This document shows, piece by piece, positions 23,454 to 32,385 of a DNA stretch of 32,906 nucleotides. A model generated the notes under the pieces. It was given only the letters and a program-made list of their open reading frames with translations. It did not search any database and was not told the origin of the DNA. The position numbers and the translations under genes are program-made. The first letter of the stretch is position 1. Every line of letters begins with the position of its first letter. The DNA comes from an uncultured Collinsella sp. (GTDB lineage: Bacteria; Actinomycetota; Coriobacteriia; Coriobacteriales; Coriobacteriaceae). The stretch is taken from assembly GCA_902493535.1 (NCBI GenBank), contig CABUQG010000018.1:1-32906 (forward strand), given 5' to 3'.

Positions 23454-24548
23454 TTGTCTACGAGCGATATGAGCGTTAGCGTTGTGGTTCCATGCTACAA
23501 CGCCGAGAAGTTTCTCGATCAGTGTCTCAGCTCTATTGAAGCCGATCCGATGGAGGAGCTCGAGATCATCGTGCTCAACGATGGCTCGACGGATGGCTCG
23601 CTTGCCATTATGGAGGCCCATGCGGCAGGGGACGCTCGCGTTCGGGTGATTGATAAAGCAAACCAAGGCTATGGCGCAACCGTTAACAGGGGTTTTAACG
23701 AGGCGCGGGGCGAATACGTTGCCGTTGTCGAGCCCGATGATTACCTTAAACCCGGCATGTTTTCCGCTTTGTATCAGCTGGCTTGCAAGCAGGATTATCC
23801 CGACGTGGTTAAATCCTCATACTGGCGTGTCTATATGGCGGACACTCCAAGGGAACATCTTTACCACTGCCATTACTACCATCGGGTTAAGCCGGGGCGC
23901 CAGCCTTTTGTTCTTGCCGATGCCCCCATCTTGATTCAAAAGCATCCTTCTATTTGGAGCGCACTCTATAAGAAGAGCTTCCTTGTTGGGTATGGCATCT
24001 GCTTTAAAGAGGTTCCCGGTGCTGGCTGGGTTGACAATCCCTTTCTTATCGAGACGCTTGCCCAGGCAAAGACCATCGCTTACACCGATGAGGCTTGGTA
24101 TTGTTATCGTGAGGATTTGCCCACGGCATCGTCTGCCAGCGTTAACAGCGCCCTTGCCTTAACGCGTTGGAATGACATGGCCGACGTGCTCGAACGACTT
24201 GGCGTTACGGATGGGGGAATATGGCGCGCCCTTTACACGGTGGGATTCCGTCATGCTGGTCTTGCCCTTGCGAGCGGTGGCCTCGAGCAGCGAGATGTCT
24301 GCGTGCTTCTTAAGAAGACATTCCGCCGTATGGATCCGGCAATAGTGCGTGCTATGGATACTGTGAGCCCGCATCTAAAGCAGGCGTTTTCGCAGCTGAC
24401 TGGTGAATCCGTAGGCGGGTCTGGCGTTTTAGCTTACCGTATATCGCAAATCAGGGAATTTGGATATACCCTAAAGACCGCCGGCTTGGGTTTTGCGCTT
24501 TCTCGCGTTGGGCTATCCTTAAAACGTCGCTCTGCTGAGCGTTCGTAG
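23454..24548 (+). CDS. Family 2 glycosyltransferase
   Basis: A 364-residue GT-A fold enzyme that adds a sugar to a surface polysaccharide or wall teichoic-type polymer. The TTG at 23454 is chosen because GGGGG (23443-23447) is well spaced; the alternative is ATG 23469. Motifs: SVVVPCYNAEKF (8-20), LNDGSTDGS (41-49) for the nucleotide and EPDD (93-96) as the DxD-like metal site, followed by a Trp/Tyr-rich acceptor part. No signal peptide or long membrane segment. Glycosyltransferase and autolysin genes follow. Donor and acceptor cannot be named. Confidence 0.9.
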   Translation: MSTSDMSVSVVVPCYNAEKFLDQCLSSIEADPMEELEIIVLNDGSTDGSLAIMEAHAAGDARVRVIDKANQGYGATVNRGFNEARGEYVAVVEPDDYLKPGMFSALYQLACKQDYPDVVKSSYWRVYMADTPREHLYHCHYYHRVKPGRQPFVLADAPILIQKHPSIWSALYKKSFLVGYGICFKEVPGAGWVDNPFLIETLAQAKTIAYTDEAWYCYREDLPTASSASVNSALALTRWNDMADVLERLGVTDGGIWRALYTVGFRHAGLALASGGLEQRDVCVLLKKTFRRMDPAIVRAMDTVSPHLKQAFSQLTGESVGGSGVLAYRISQIREFGYTLKTAGLGFALSRVGLSLKRRSAERS

Positions 24549-24570
24549 ATTTTACATGCAAAGGAGCTGC

Positions 24571-25794
24571 ATGCCTTCTAAGGGACACATTGCTATCTAT
24601 ACGCAAGATGCTAAGCTGGGACGCGAGGTCAAAGGCGCAACGCGTTACGTCTATCTTGCCACGCTGCTGTGTGAGCAGGGCTACGACGTTGATTTTATTA
24701 CCAGTGGCTTTCAGCATTGGGATAAGCAGCAGCGAGATATTATGCACCTCGATCTGAGCATGCATCCCTTTACCGTGCATTTTATTGAAGAGCCTGTCTA
24801 CCCTAAGAACATGTGTCCCCAGCGTATTTGGGCCCACCATGTGGTTTCAAAACGTGTTGTTAAGTTTTTTGATGAACACCATGCGTACGATTTGGTCTAC
24901 TGCCAGATTCCGCCTAACGATGTTGCGCGTGAGATCGGCAAATGTGCCCATAAGTACGGCATTCCATTTGTTGTCGATGTTAATGACCTGTGGCCCGAGG
25001 CTTTCCGCGTTGCTCTGGATGTTCCGGTCCTTTCGGACATCTTCTTTGCCCCGTTTTACAAGCAGGCTAAGGCGACGTATCAGCTGGCCGATGCCATTGT
25101 GGGTACGTCGCAGGAGTACCGCGACCGTGGTGTGCGCGATGCACGTTCGGGTATTCCCAATGAAGTCGTGTACGTCGGCAATCAGCTTGCCGAGTTTGAT
25201 GCCGGTGTGGCCAAGAACGCCGTTTTGATTGATAAACCGGCGGGAGAGATCTGGGTCTCTTATGCCGGCACCTTGAGCGCTTGCTACGACCTGGAGACTC
25301 TTGTTAAAGCAATCGGGATGGTTCAGAAGACCCATCCCGAGGTCAAGCTTCAGATTCTGGGTGATGGAGCCGAACGTGACAACCTTAAGGCCGTCGTTCA
25401 ATCGACGGGCGCTGGTGTGACCTTTCATGGGTACCTGCCCTATGACAAGATGGCTGCATGGCTCAGCAGGTCTGATATCACGGTAAACTCGCTGGTCGAA
25501 AAAGCCGCCCAGAGTATCGTCACCAAGATCGGCGACTATCTGGCGGCGGGCAAACCCATGGTCAACACCAGCATGAGTGCTGAGTTCCGCGCAAAGGTCG
25601 AGTCAGACGGGTTTGGCGTTAACGTGCAACCCGGAAGCCCCGACAAGCTTGCCGCTGCGGTTACCGCCCTTGTCGAAGACGAATGGCACCGCAAGCAGAT
25701 GGGGGAGGCCGCTCGTAAAATCGCAGAGGAACAGTTTGATCGCCCGCATTCGTATATGAAGACTGTAAAACTGATTGAAAGCTTGATAAGGTAG
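24571..25794 (+). CDS. Family 4 glycosyltransferase
   Basis: A retaining GT-B glycosyltransferase (407 residues). ATG 24571 is preferred to 24556 because AAAGGAG (24560-24566) fits it. The N-terminal Rossmann-like half begins HIAIYTQDAKLGREVKGATRY; the C-terminal half has SYAGTLSACYDLETLVKAIG, ILGDGAERDNL and the donor-site helix VEKAAQSIVTKIGDYLAAGKP. It follows the GT2 gene after 22 nt, so one operon is likely. It probably extends a lipid-linked surface glycan at the inner membrane face. Confidence 0.93.
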   Translation: MPSKGHIAIYTQDAKLGREVKGATRYVYLATLLCEQGYDVDFITSGFQHWDKQQRDIMHLDLSMHPFTVHFIEEPVYPKNMCPQRIWAHHVVSKRVVKFFDEHHAYDLVYCQIPPNDVAREIGKCAHKYGIPFVVDVNDLWPEAFRVALDVPVLSDIFFAPFYKQAKATYQLADAIVGTSQEYRDRGVRDARSGIPNEVVYVGNQLAEFDAGVAKNAVLIDKPAGEIWVSYAGTLSACYDLETLVKAIGMVQKTHPEVKLQILGDGAERDNLKAVVQSTGAGVTFHGYLPYDKMAAWLSRSDITVNSLVEKAAQSIVTKIGDYLAAGKPMVNTSMSAEFRAKVESDGFGVNVQPGSPDKLAAAVTALVEDEWHRKQMGEAARKIAEEQFDRPHSYMKTVKLIESLIR

Positions 25795-26101
25795 CCCTTT
25801 TAAGAGTTTACGCTAACGGGGAATATCCTGTATTCAATTCTAATGCCATGTTAAAAAAGCGGTTGTTGGGCGATTTTCTAGAGACCGCTATCGTAGATTT
25901 TGCGATTTGGCTCGCGATGAATTATTAGGCTGAATTTTGTCCCTATGACGCTGGCTTCGATTTCTGGGTCGATACATTTAGCGCCTTTAGGTTCTTCGCT
26001 GGCCAGAATGGAATGGGGACTTGGCGCAAACAGCTTTCTTGGGTTTCGCCTGTAATATAATTTATGCGCATCATTTGAACTTGTATTTAATGGGGGTTGG
26101 C
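25795..26101 (+). promoter_or_regulatory. Promoter region of the autolysin gene
   Basis: A 307-base gap without a gene. A consensus -10, TATAAT (26056-26061), lies 40 nt before the ATG, with a poor -35 (TTTCTT at 26035-26040). An isolated TTTTGTCCC at 25934-25942 resembles one arm of the palindromic element but has no partner arm. I see no confident terminator after the GT4 gene. Confidence 0.5.
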
Positions 26102-29100
26102 ATGAAACGTCACCTGCAACTGCTTGTTGTATCCGTTGCAGCGTTAGTTATTGGACTTAATCCATTGATTGGGCCGGTTGCTACTGCTTATGCAATCAAT
26201 GGTGAACCTGTACAGCAGGATTCAACTGCTGAAGTCGCGGATTCTGAGAGCAATTCAAACTCGACTAACGACCCCGCCTCCTCGCCCTCCAATAAGAATC
26301 AGGACGACTCTGACAATCTTGTCGCAGAAGAAAATGACCCTTCCGTTGTAGCGGATGGGAGCGGCGACGTTTTAACCGATTCGTATCAGTATCTCTATAT
26401 CGCCTATCCGCAGCTTCCAGTCGGTGTGGACCAGGTGATTGCATTTGCCACCCCTAACGATTCTGATGCACTCACAGATGCGACTCTTAAATTGGAATCC
26501 ACAACTGGGCACTCCCTTTCTGTTAGTGCGACGGCCGTCAGTGGCAATGCTGCTGCATTTCAGTTCGGTAAGGATTATGCCGAGTGCGGATATGATTTGA
26601 TTTCGATCTCCTATCATCTGCAGGGCGATGCCACGGAGCACAGTGTCGATTTGATGCAATGTGGATATGCGTTCGACATTGATGCGAATGCCGCTGTGGA
26701 CGATGGCCTAGCCGAAGGCAGTGCTAATTCGTCTGTTTATTATTCAGATGATTCTGGCAATGCGATTCAGGCTGCCACGATTGGCGACGCACTTACCGCC
26801 TCAAATGGGGAGCAATCTCTCTCTCTTGCCGATACTGCTGTGAACGGTTCGTATGTTATTGCTCTTGATCCTGGTCATGGCGGCGTTGATCCCGGCGCCC
26901 AAGGTAATGGGAAGAGCGAGGCGGATCTTACTTGGAAGATTGCTGTTGCCTGTAAGGCCAAGCTGGAGCGATATGGTTTTAAGGTCGTGATGTCTCGAGG
27001 GCAAAGTGGTTCTTATGGCAGCAACGATTTTCTGTATCGCGTTCAGCGATGCGTAAAGCAAGGTGCACAAGCTTTTGTGAGTTTTCATATTAACTCTGGT
27101 AGTTCTGCGGCGCATGGTGCTGAGGTTTACGCGCCTACGGCCAACGGCACGAGCTATACGAAAGCCTCCGTCGAGCTTGCCCAAAAAGTGATGAATAATT
27201 TGTCTGCGCTTGGCTTGACCTATCGTGGCGTGTTTCAGATGACGGTTGGTGACGAATTTGCCGTTGTTCGCTGTGCTCGCGAGCAGGGGATTCCTGGCAT
27301 CTTGATCGAGCATGGCTTTATTTCTAACTCGGGCGACGTTTGGAAATACTTTAGCGATGCTGGCTGCAAGCGTCTGGGGGAAGCTGACGCCGATGCGATT
27401 ATTGCTCAGTTCCCGCGTTCTAGTTGGATGGATTACTCCGCTGTATTTGATGCTGACTATTACCTAAAGAATAATCCTGATGTCGCTAAATGGGCCAACA
27501 ACGATAAGGACAAGGCCCTCCAGCATTTTATTAACTATGGCATGGCGGAGGGCCGCCGAGGCAACGAGGCGTTCGACGTCCAGAGCTACTACAACGAGTA
27601 TCCCGACCTGAGGGCCGCGTACGGGACTAATATTTCTAAATACTATATTCACTATATGAAGTGGGGTAAAAGCGAGGGAAGACATGGTACGGGAACTTCT
27701 TCGCTAAAAGAGGCTGTCGTCACTATTGCTGGTATCGATTATTCTCCTGTTTATGATTTCAAGTTCTATCTTGATCACAACAGCGATCTTAAGAAGGCCT
27801 TTATTAAAACGACTGGCGCGGGCGTAATCATGGTTGACGACAATGCGGCCTTGCGCCACTTCGTCAGGTATGGCATGGCCGAGGGCCGCCGCGGCAACGA
27901 GGCGTTCGACGTCCGCAGCTACTACAACGAGTACCCCGACCTCCGCTCCGCCTATGGCACCGACACCGCCAAGCTCTACGGGCACTACCTGCGTTACGGC
28001 AGGGCCGAGGGACGCCGTGCCAACGGCTGCGACTCGCTGGAGGCCGCCCGCACGTCCCTCGACGGCGTGAACTACGCCCCGGTCTACGATTTCAGCTACT
28101 ATATCGCCAGCAGCCCGGATGTGCTCTCCGCATATACGAAGAAGAGCGAGTGCGGCGCTCTTGTTGACGACGCGGCGGTCCTTCGCCACTTCGTCAGGTG
28201 TGGCATGGCCGAGGGCCGCCGCGGCAACGAGGCGTTCGACGTCCGCAGCTACTACAACGAGTACCCCGACCTCCGCTCCGCCTATGGCACCGACACCGCC
28301 AAGCTCTACGGGCACTACCTGCGTTACGGCAGGGCCGAGGGACGCCGTGCCAACGGCTGCGACTCGCTGGAGGCCGCCCGCACGTCCCTCGACGGCGTGA
28401 ACTACGCCCCGGTCTACGATTTCAGCTACTATATCGCCAGCAGCCCGGATGTGCTCTCCGCATATACGAAGAAGAGCGAGTGCGGCGCTCTTGTTGACGA
28501 CGCGGCGGTCCTTCGCCACTTCGTCAGGTGTGGCATGGCCGAGGGCCGCCGCGGCAACGAGGCGTTCGATGTTTATGGCTATAAAACTCGCTATATTGAT
28601 CTTCGCAAGGCTTTCGGTAATGATTTGAAGGCTTACTATACTCATTTCCTAAAGTATGGATTAAAAGAAGGACGGGATGGGTCAAGCATGACGAGCTTTG
28701 AAGGCTATATCATGTCCCCCGCTTTTTCTTCATATGAAGATGCTTCGGCTCATTATGCAAGAACTGTAGGGGAGCAGGCTTACCCGGTCTCTGTTTATAA
28801 AAATAAAGGGGCTGCTACGGTTAAAGAGTTCTGCAAGATCCTCTATGAAGAAGCTGTGTCTGAAGGGGTTTGTCCCGAGGTCTTATATGCTCAGGTGATG
28901 AAAGAGACTGGGTATCTCAAATTTGGCAATTTGGTAAAAGCAGACCAATGCAATTTCGGTGGTATTGGAGCAACTGGTCACGGACATCCTGGCTATACTT
29001 TCGCAAACGTTAGGGAAGGTCTTAGAGCCCAAGTCCAGCATTTGAAGGCGTATGCTTCGACTGAACCGTTGAATAATCCGCGTGTTGACCCTCGTTTTCG

Positions 29101-29218
29101 TTTTGTCTCTAGGGGTTGTGCCCCGAAGACAACTGACCTTAACGGGCGATGGGCTGTTCCTGGAACTGGATACGGCGAGAGTTTAAATGCAATCGTCAAA
29201 GCCGTTATAGGTGACTAA
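26102..29218 (+). CDS. Secreted amidase/glucosaminidase autolysin with four 110-residue repeats
   Basis: A 1038-residue peptidoglycan hydrolase. ATG 26102 follows GGGGGT. Signal peptide to about Ala31 (AVATAYA-type end), then a Ser/Asn/Asp-rich linker. An Amidase_3 domain (about 250-440) has zinc ligands His259 (DPGHGG), Glu273 and His329 (SFHINS) and catalytic Glu403 (ILIEHGFISN). From about 445 to 875 come four repeats of about 110 residues (DYYLKNNPDV...HFxxYGMAEGRRGNEAF...YYNEYPDLR...YGRAEGRR), probably wall binding. The C-terminal glucosaminidase domain (about 896-1038) has likely catalytic Glu935 (QVMKETGY). Two perfect copies of a 330-bp unit lie in the repeats. It cuts both peptide and glycan bonds, probably in cell separation or turnover. 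Confidence 0.93.
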   Translation: MKRHLQLLVVSVAALVIGLNPLIGPVATAYAINGEPVQQDSTAEVADSESNSNSTNDPASSPSNKNQDDSDNLVAEENDPSVVADGSGDVLTDSYQYLYIAYPQLPVGVDQVIAFATPNDSDALTDATLKLESTTGHSLSVSATAVSGNAAAFQFGKDYAECGYDLISISYHLQGDATEHSVDLMQCGYAFDIDANAAVDDGLAEGSANSSVYYSDDSGNAIQAATIGDALTASNGEQSLSLADTAVNGSYVIALDPGHGGVDPGAQGNGKSEADLTWKIAVACKAKLERYGFKVVMSRGQSGSYGSNDFLYRVQRCVKQGAQAFVSFHINSGSSAAHGAEVYAPTANGTSYTKASVELAQKVMNNLSALGLTYRGVFQMTVGDEFAVVRCAREQGIPGILIEHGFISNSGDVWKYFSDAGCKRLGEADADAIIAQFPRSSWMDYSAVFDADYYLKNNPDVAKWANNDKDKALQHFINYGMAEGRRGNEAFDVQSYYNEYPDLRAAYGTNISKYYIHYMKWGKSEGRHGTGTSSLKEAVVTIAGIDYSPVYDFKFYLDHNSDLKKAFIKTTGAGVIMVDDNAALRHFVRYGMAEGRRGNEAFDVRSYYNEYPDLRSAYGTDTAKLYGHYLRYGRAEGRRANGCDSLEAARTSLDGVNYAPVYDFSYYIASSPDVLSAYTKKSECGALVDDAAVLRHFVRCGMAEGRRGNEAFDVRSYYNEYPDLRSAYGTDTAKLYGHYLRYGRAEGRRANGCDSLEAARTSLDGVNYAPVYDFSYYIASSPDVLSAYTKKSECGALVDDAAVLRHFVRCGMAEGRRGNEAFDVYGYKTRYIDLRKAFGNDLKAYYTHFLKYGLKEGRDGSSMTSFEGYIMSPAFSSYEDASAHYARTVGEQAYPVSVYKNKGAATVKEFCKILYEEAVSEGVCPEVLYAQVMKETGYLKFGNLVKADQCNFGGIGATGHGHPGYTFANVREGLRAQVQHLKAYASTEPLNNPRVDPRFRFVSRGCAPKTTDLNGRWAVPGTGYGESLNAIVKAVIGD
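27871..28530 (+). repeat. Perfect 330-bp tandem duplication inside the autolysin
   Basis: 27871-28200 and 28201-28530 are identical over all 330 bases (110 codons, in frame), and a third partial copy continues to about 28568. The unit is GC-rich with Gly/Cys/Arg codons such as GGC and CGC, unlike the AT-richer flanks. A diverged repeat at 27437-27760 shows older copies existed. Confidence 0.97.
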
Positions 29219-29240
29219 TTGATAGTGAATTGGTTTCGTC

Positions 29241-30830
29241 ATGGATAAGATTTTTCTTCAAAACGAGTATAAAAAGATATTTTCCAGAATTGTTAATGGA
29301 GACAACATAACGGTATTGCGCTATGGGGATGGCGAACGTGCCATTATGACCGGCGAAAAGGTTGTAGCGCAGGAAGGCTGGTCTTCCGAGGGAGAGTCTC
29401 CTTTGGCTGTTGCGCTCCGAGAGAGTCTTAATTTCACTGACGACAACGTGTATTACGGGATATCATGTCCGTGCTGTGATAGACCTGCATATTACTGGTA
29501 TTCAACTCGAATTGCCAGTAAGCAAATTACCTTTGCCAACTTGTTTGTGAATTCGAATTACCAGACATTCAAGTCTGATTTTCTGACATTAACTCGAGAT
29601 GCAATTGTGATTGCAAATCATGCTGGAAAAAATAATCGAATTGGTAATTTGAATGTTCTGAAGTATTACGCGGTGGGGGATGACTGTATTTCCTGCTGGG
29701 AAGAGGAATGTGGATCGATAGTATCTAGAATTATTTCTGAATATGGAAGCCGAGACAATTTGCTTTATGTTGTTTCGGCGGGTCCTATGGCTGAACCGAT
29801 AATTGCGGAGCTTTACAAACACAATCCTAATAACTGTTACATTGATTTTGGTTCTTCAATTGATATTTATATTCATGGATCGGACACTAGGCCATATTCA
29901 AAGCTGGGCACTGTTTATTCAAAACGAAACTGTTGGATGTTTGACCCGAATACAGCGGATTTTGATGTGTCCGTTGTTTTGACTACATATAAGAAACCAG
30001 AATCGCTGACTGAACAATTAGCGGCAATTGATAAGCAGACATTAAGGCCACGTGAGATCAGGCTTTTCAAGGACGCCATTGACGGTTTCTACTCCATTGA
30101 TTTGAATGATGAGTTTTTGTCGTCATTTGATGATTGCTGCATTGCGAAATGCAATAGGGGAGTTTGGGGCCGATTTGATTATGCAAGAGAATGCAAATCA
30201 AAATATGTATGCCTCTTTGACGATGATACTATTCCAGGGGATTGTTGGCTGGAAAGCTGTCATTTTGAAATGATGCAACACGAGGGAATTTACGGCACGA
30301 TTGGAATAGTGCTCGAGAATTCAAGTGGTTATCCGATTGACAAGCGTTCATACTATCGAGTCGGTTGGGCTGAACCCAACGAGCAGCTAATGGAAGTTGA
30401 TTTCGTTGGTCACTCTTGGTTCCTTCCAAGAAGAGCCCTTGATTATATGTTCGAAAATACCGAGCAATTGCAACAGTATAAAGTTGCAGCGGAAGACATG
30501 ACTCTTTCTGCTAAGGCCTTGCAATACGGGTTGTCAACTTTTGTCCCACCCCATCCATATGACAATAAAAGAGTTTGGGGTTCGGATAGCTCTCTTGCTA
30601 TGCATTTTGGGCAGACTAGCGGATCTCTCTCAATGAATGTCAGCAATTTAAGGAAAATGGAATCCGCTATCGTTGAGTTAACCAAGACCGGTGCATCCTT
30701 TCTCTTTCAGCGTAATCCAGGCCTCGTTAAGATGCAAAAAAGGATTCTGAATAGGTATCACAATGTGGAACTGATGAAGCATTATTTAAAGGTCATCCAT
30801 CGCAAGGTTTTCAGAAGAAATAAAGGATGA
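29241..30830 (+). CDS. Fused GT-D and GT-A (GT2) glycosyltransferase
   Basis: A 529-residue two-domain enzyme. Residues 1 to about 235 match the GT-D fold glycosyltransferase family (DUF1792), with LRYGDGER and its DxE metal motif at Asp30-Glu32. Residues about 240-480 form a GT2-type GT-A domain: DVSVVLTTYKKPESLTEQL at the start and CLFDDDTIPGD with Asp327-Asp329 as the DxD-type motif. The gene follows the autolysin after 22 nt with no strong ribosome site, and the flippase follows 10 nt later. The two domains may add successive sugars to one chain. It is visibly AT-rich compared with the rest of the window. Confidence 0.85.
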   Translation: MDKIFLQNEYKKIFSRIVNGDNITVLRYGDGERAIMTGEKVVAQEGWSSEGESPLAVALRESLNFTDDNVYYGISCPCCDRPAYYWYSTRIASKQITFANLFVNSNYQTFKSDFLTLTRDAIVIANHAGKNNRIGNLNVLKYYAVGDDCISCWEEECGSIVSRIISEYGSRDNLLYVVSAGPMAEPIIAELYKHNPNNCYIDFGSSIDIYIHGSDTRPYSKLGTVYSKRNCWMFDPNTADFDVSVVLTTYKKPESLTEQLAAIDKQTLRPREIRLFKDAIDGFYSIDLNDEFLSSFDDCCIAKCNRGVWGRFDYARECKSKYVCLFDDDTIPGDCWLESCHFEMMQHEGIYGTIGIVLENSSGYPIDKRSYYRVGWAEPNEQLMEVDFVGHSWFLPRRALDYMFENTEQLQQYKVAAEDMTLSAKALQYGLSTFVPPHPYDNKRVWGSDSSLAMHFGQTSGSLSMNVSNLRKMESAIVELTKTGASFLFQRNPGLVKMQKRILNRYHNVELMKHYLKVIHRKVFRRNKG

Positions 30831-30840
30831 GTTTATATAG

Positions 30841-32385
30841 ATGGCAAACAAAAATTCTAGAATCAAAAATGCTCTCCTCGCCTCATTGACTGGGGTGGGT
30901 GAACAACTCGCATCTTATGTTGGTGCGTTTATATTTCGAACAGTATTTTTGTATGTACTGAATGCCAACTATTTGGGAATATCGGCGCTATTTACAAACA
31001 TATTGCAGGTGTTTTCCCTGACCGAGCTTGGTATCGGCTCGGTTATTGCATTTAATATGTATAAGCCAATTAAAGAATGCGATGATGAGGAATGCGCAAA
31101 GCTGCTCAATTTCTATAAAAGTGTCTACCGAGCAATTGCTTTAATTACTCTGCTTCTTGGAGCTTGTTTTTTTCCGTTTATCGATTCTGTTATCGCTGAT
31201 CCCGGTAATATTCCGGATGATGTAAATCTTAGCGTAATCTATTGGCTTTTCGTATTTCAAAGTGTAACGAGTTACCTGTGCGTCTACAGGCAATCGCTAC
31301 TCAATGCCGATCAAAAGGGTTATGTAATTTCCGCCGCTAACTCTATCTATAATATATGTTTAAATGTAATTAAAATTTTATTACTGATAGCTACTGCAAA
31401 TTACACTTTTGTTCTTACTGCTGGAATTTTAATTTCCCTTGTTTACAACTTTGGCCTGTCTTGCTATAGCGCTAGGCAATATCCAGACATTATTGCGTTC
31501 AGGGATGCAAGGCTTAGCAACGCTAATAAGATTCGCATTTTTAAAGAGACTGGCGCATTAATGTGTCACAAAATCGGAGGAGTTGTTCTAAACAGCACTG
31601 ACAGCATTATTCTCTCTTCTTTTATTGGCGTGGGGACAGTCGGTTTATATTCAAATTATCAGCTGATTTCATCTGCATTAGATTTGTTTTTAAATAAGGT
31701 TTTCGGTAGCTTTGTTCCGACAATTGGAAATGCCTTGATAGATGCGGGGGATTCTGAAAAACTTAAGTTGTATCAACGTCTTCGATTTATTAATATCTGG
31801 GCTGCGTCATTTTGCGCTTTGTGTTTTTATCTGTTGATTAATCCTTTTATTAAGATTTGGATCGGGGATAAATACTTATTGGATCAGGCTGTCGTTACGA
31901 TTCTTTCCCTGCATTTTTTCTGGAATTCTTCAAGAATTATTAACGTTGGGTTCGTAAATGCTTCTGGCTTGTTTGTTAAAGATAAAATCAGACCTTTAAT
32001 TCAGGCTGTTTTGAATCTAGTTATTTCCGTCTATGCCGTCATTCATGTTGGTATTGCTGGCGTTTTCATCGGCACTTTTCTTAGCACGCTCTTTACAAGT
32101 GCTTGGCGTGAGGGCGTTGTTTTGTACAAATATTTATTCCACTGTAGTTGTGTTGATTATTTTAAATGCTATTTAGGTTGGTTTTTTGTTTCGCTTATGC
32201 CCGCAATCGGGCTTCATATCTTGTTTTCATATATTCCAGATTCGCTGTTGGGTTTTGTAATTAGATTGGTAATTGCTGTCGCGGCGATAAATTTTTATTT
32301 TTGGATTGTGTTCAGGAAAACAGAATCATATTTATATATGAAACAACTCTTAAGTTCTATGACTAAGCGTGCATTTACTAGATAG
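30841..32385 (+). CDS. Oligosaccharide flippase, Wzx-like
   Basis: A 514-residue polytopic membrane protein with about 12-14 hydrophobic segments, of the MATE/MOP-superfamily polysaccharide flippases. The N-terminus (SLTGVGEQLASYVGAFIFRTVFLYVLNANYLGISALFTNIL) and the FSLTELGIGSVIAFNMYKPI segment are typical of these flippases in Gram-positive polysaccharide loci. It turns lipid-linked glycan units to the outer membrane face. It lies 10 nt downstream of the GT-D/GT-A gene, so one transcript is likely. AT-rich, consistent with acquired glycan genes. No polymerase is seen in the window. Confidence 0.93.
   Translation: MANKNSRIKNALLASLTGVGEQLASYVGAFIFRTVFLYVLNANYLGISALFTNILQVFSLTELGIGSVIAFNMYKPIKECDDEECAKLLNFYKSVYRAIALITLLLGACFFPFIDSVIADPGNIPDDVNLSVIYWLFVFQSVTSYLCVYRQSLLNADQKGYVISAANSIYNICLNVIKILLLIATANYTFVLTAGILISLVYNFGLSCYSARQYPDIIAFRDARLSNANKIRIFKETGALMCHKIGGVVLNSTDSIILSSFIGVGTVGLYSNYQLISSALDLFLNKVFGSFVPTIGNALIDAGDSEKLKLYQRLRFINIWAASFCALCFYLLINPFIKIWIGDKYLLDQAVVTILSLHFFWNSSRIINVGFVNASGLFVKDKIRPLIQAVLNLVISVYAVIHVGIAGVFIGTFLSTLFTSAWREGVVLYKYLFHCSCVDYFKCYLGWFFVSLMPAIGLHILFSYIPDSLLGFVIRLVIAVAAINFYFWIVFRKTESYLYMKQLLSSMTKRAFTR

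Noticed and set aside
25934..25942. TTTTGTCCC before the autolysin gene as a further palindromic element
   Set aside because: Only one arm is present; no GGGACAAA partner lies within hairpin distance.
27871..28568. CRISPR-like array
   Set aside because: The 330-bp units are contiguous coding repeats without spacers; no short repeat-spacer pattern occurs anywhere in the window.
27704..28645. Minus-strand frame across the autolysin repeats
   Set aside because: It repeats with the 330-bp unit and is antisense to a well-supported protein domain.
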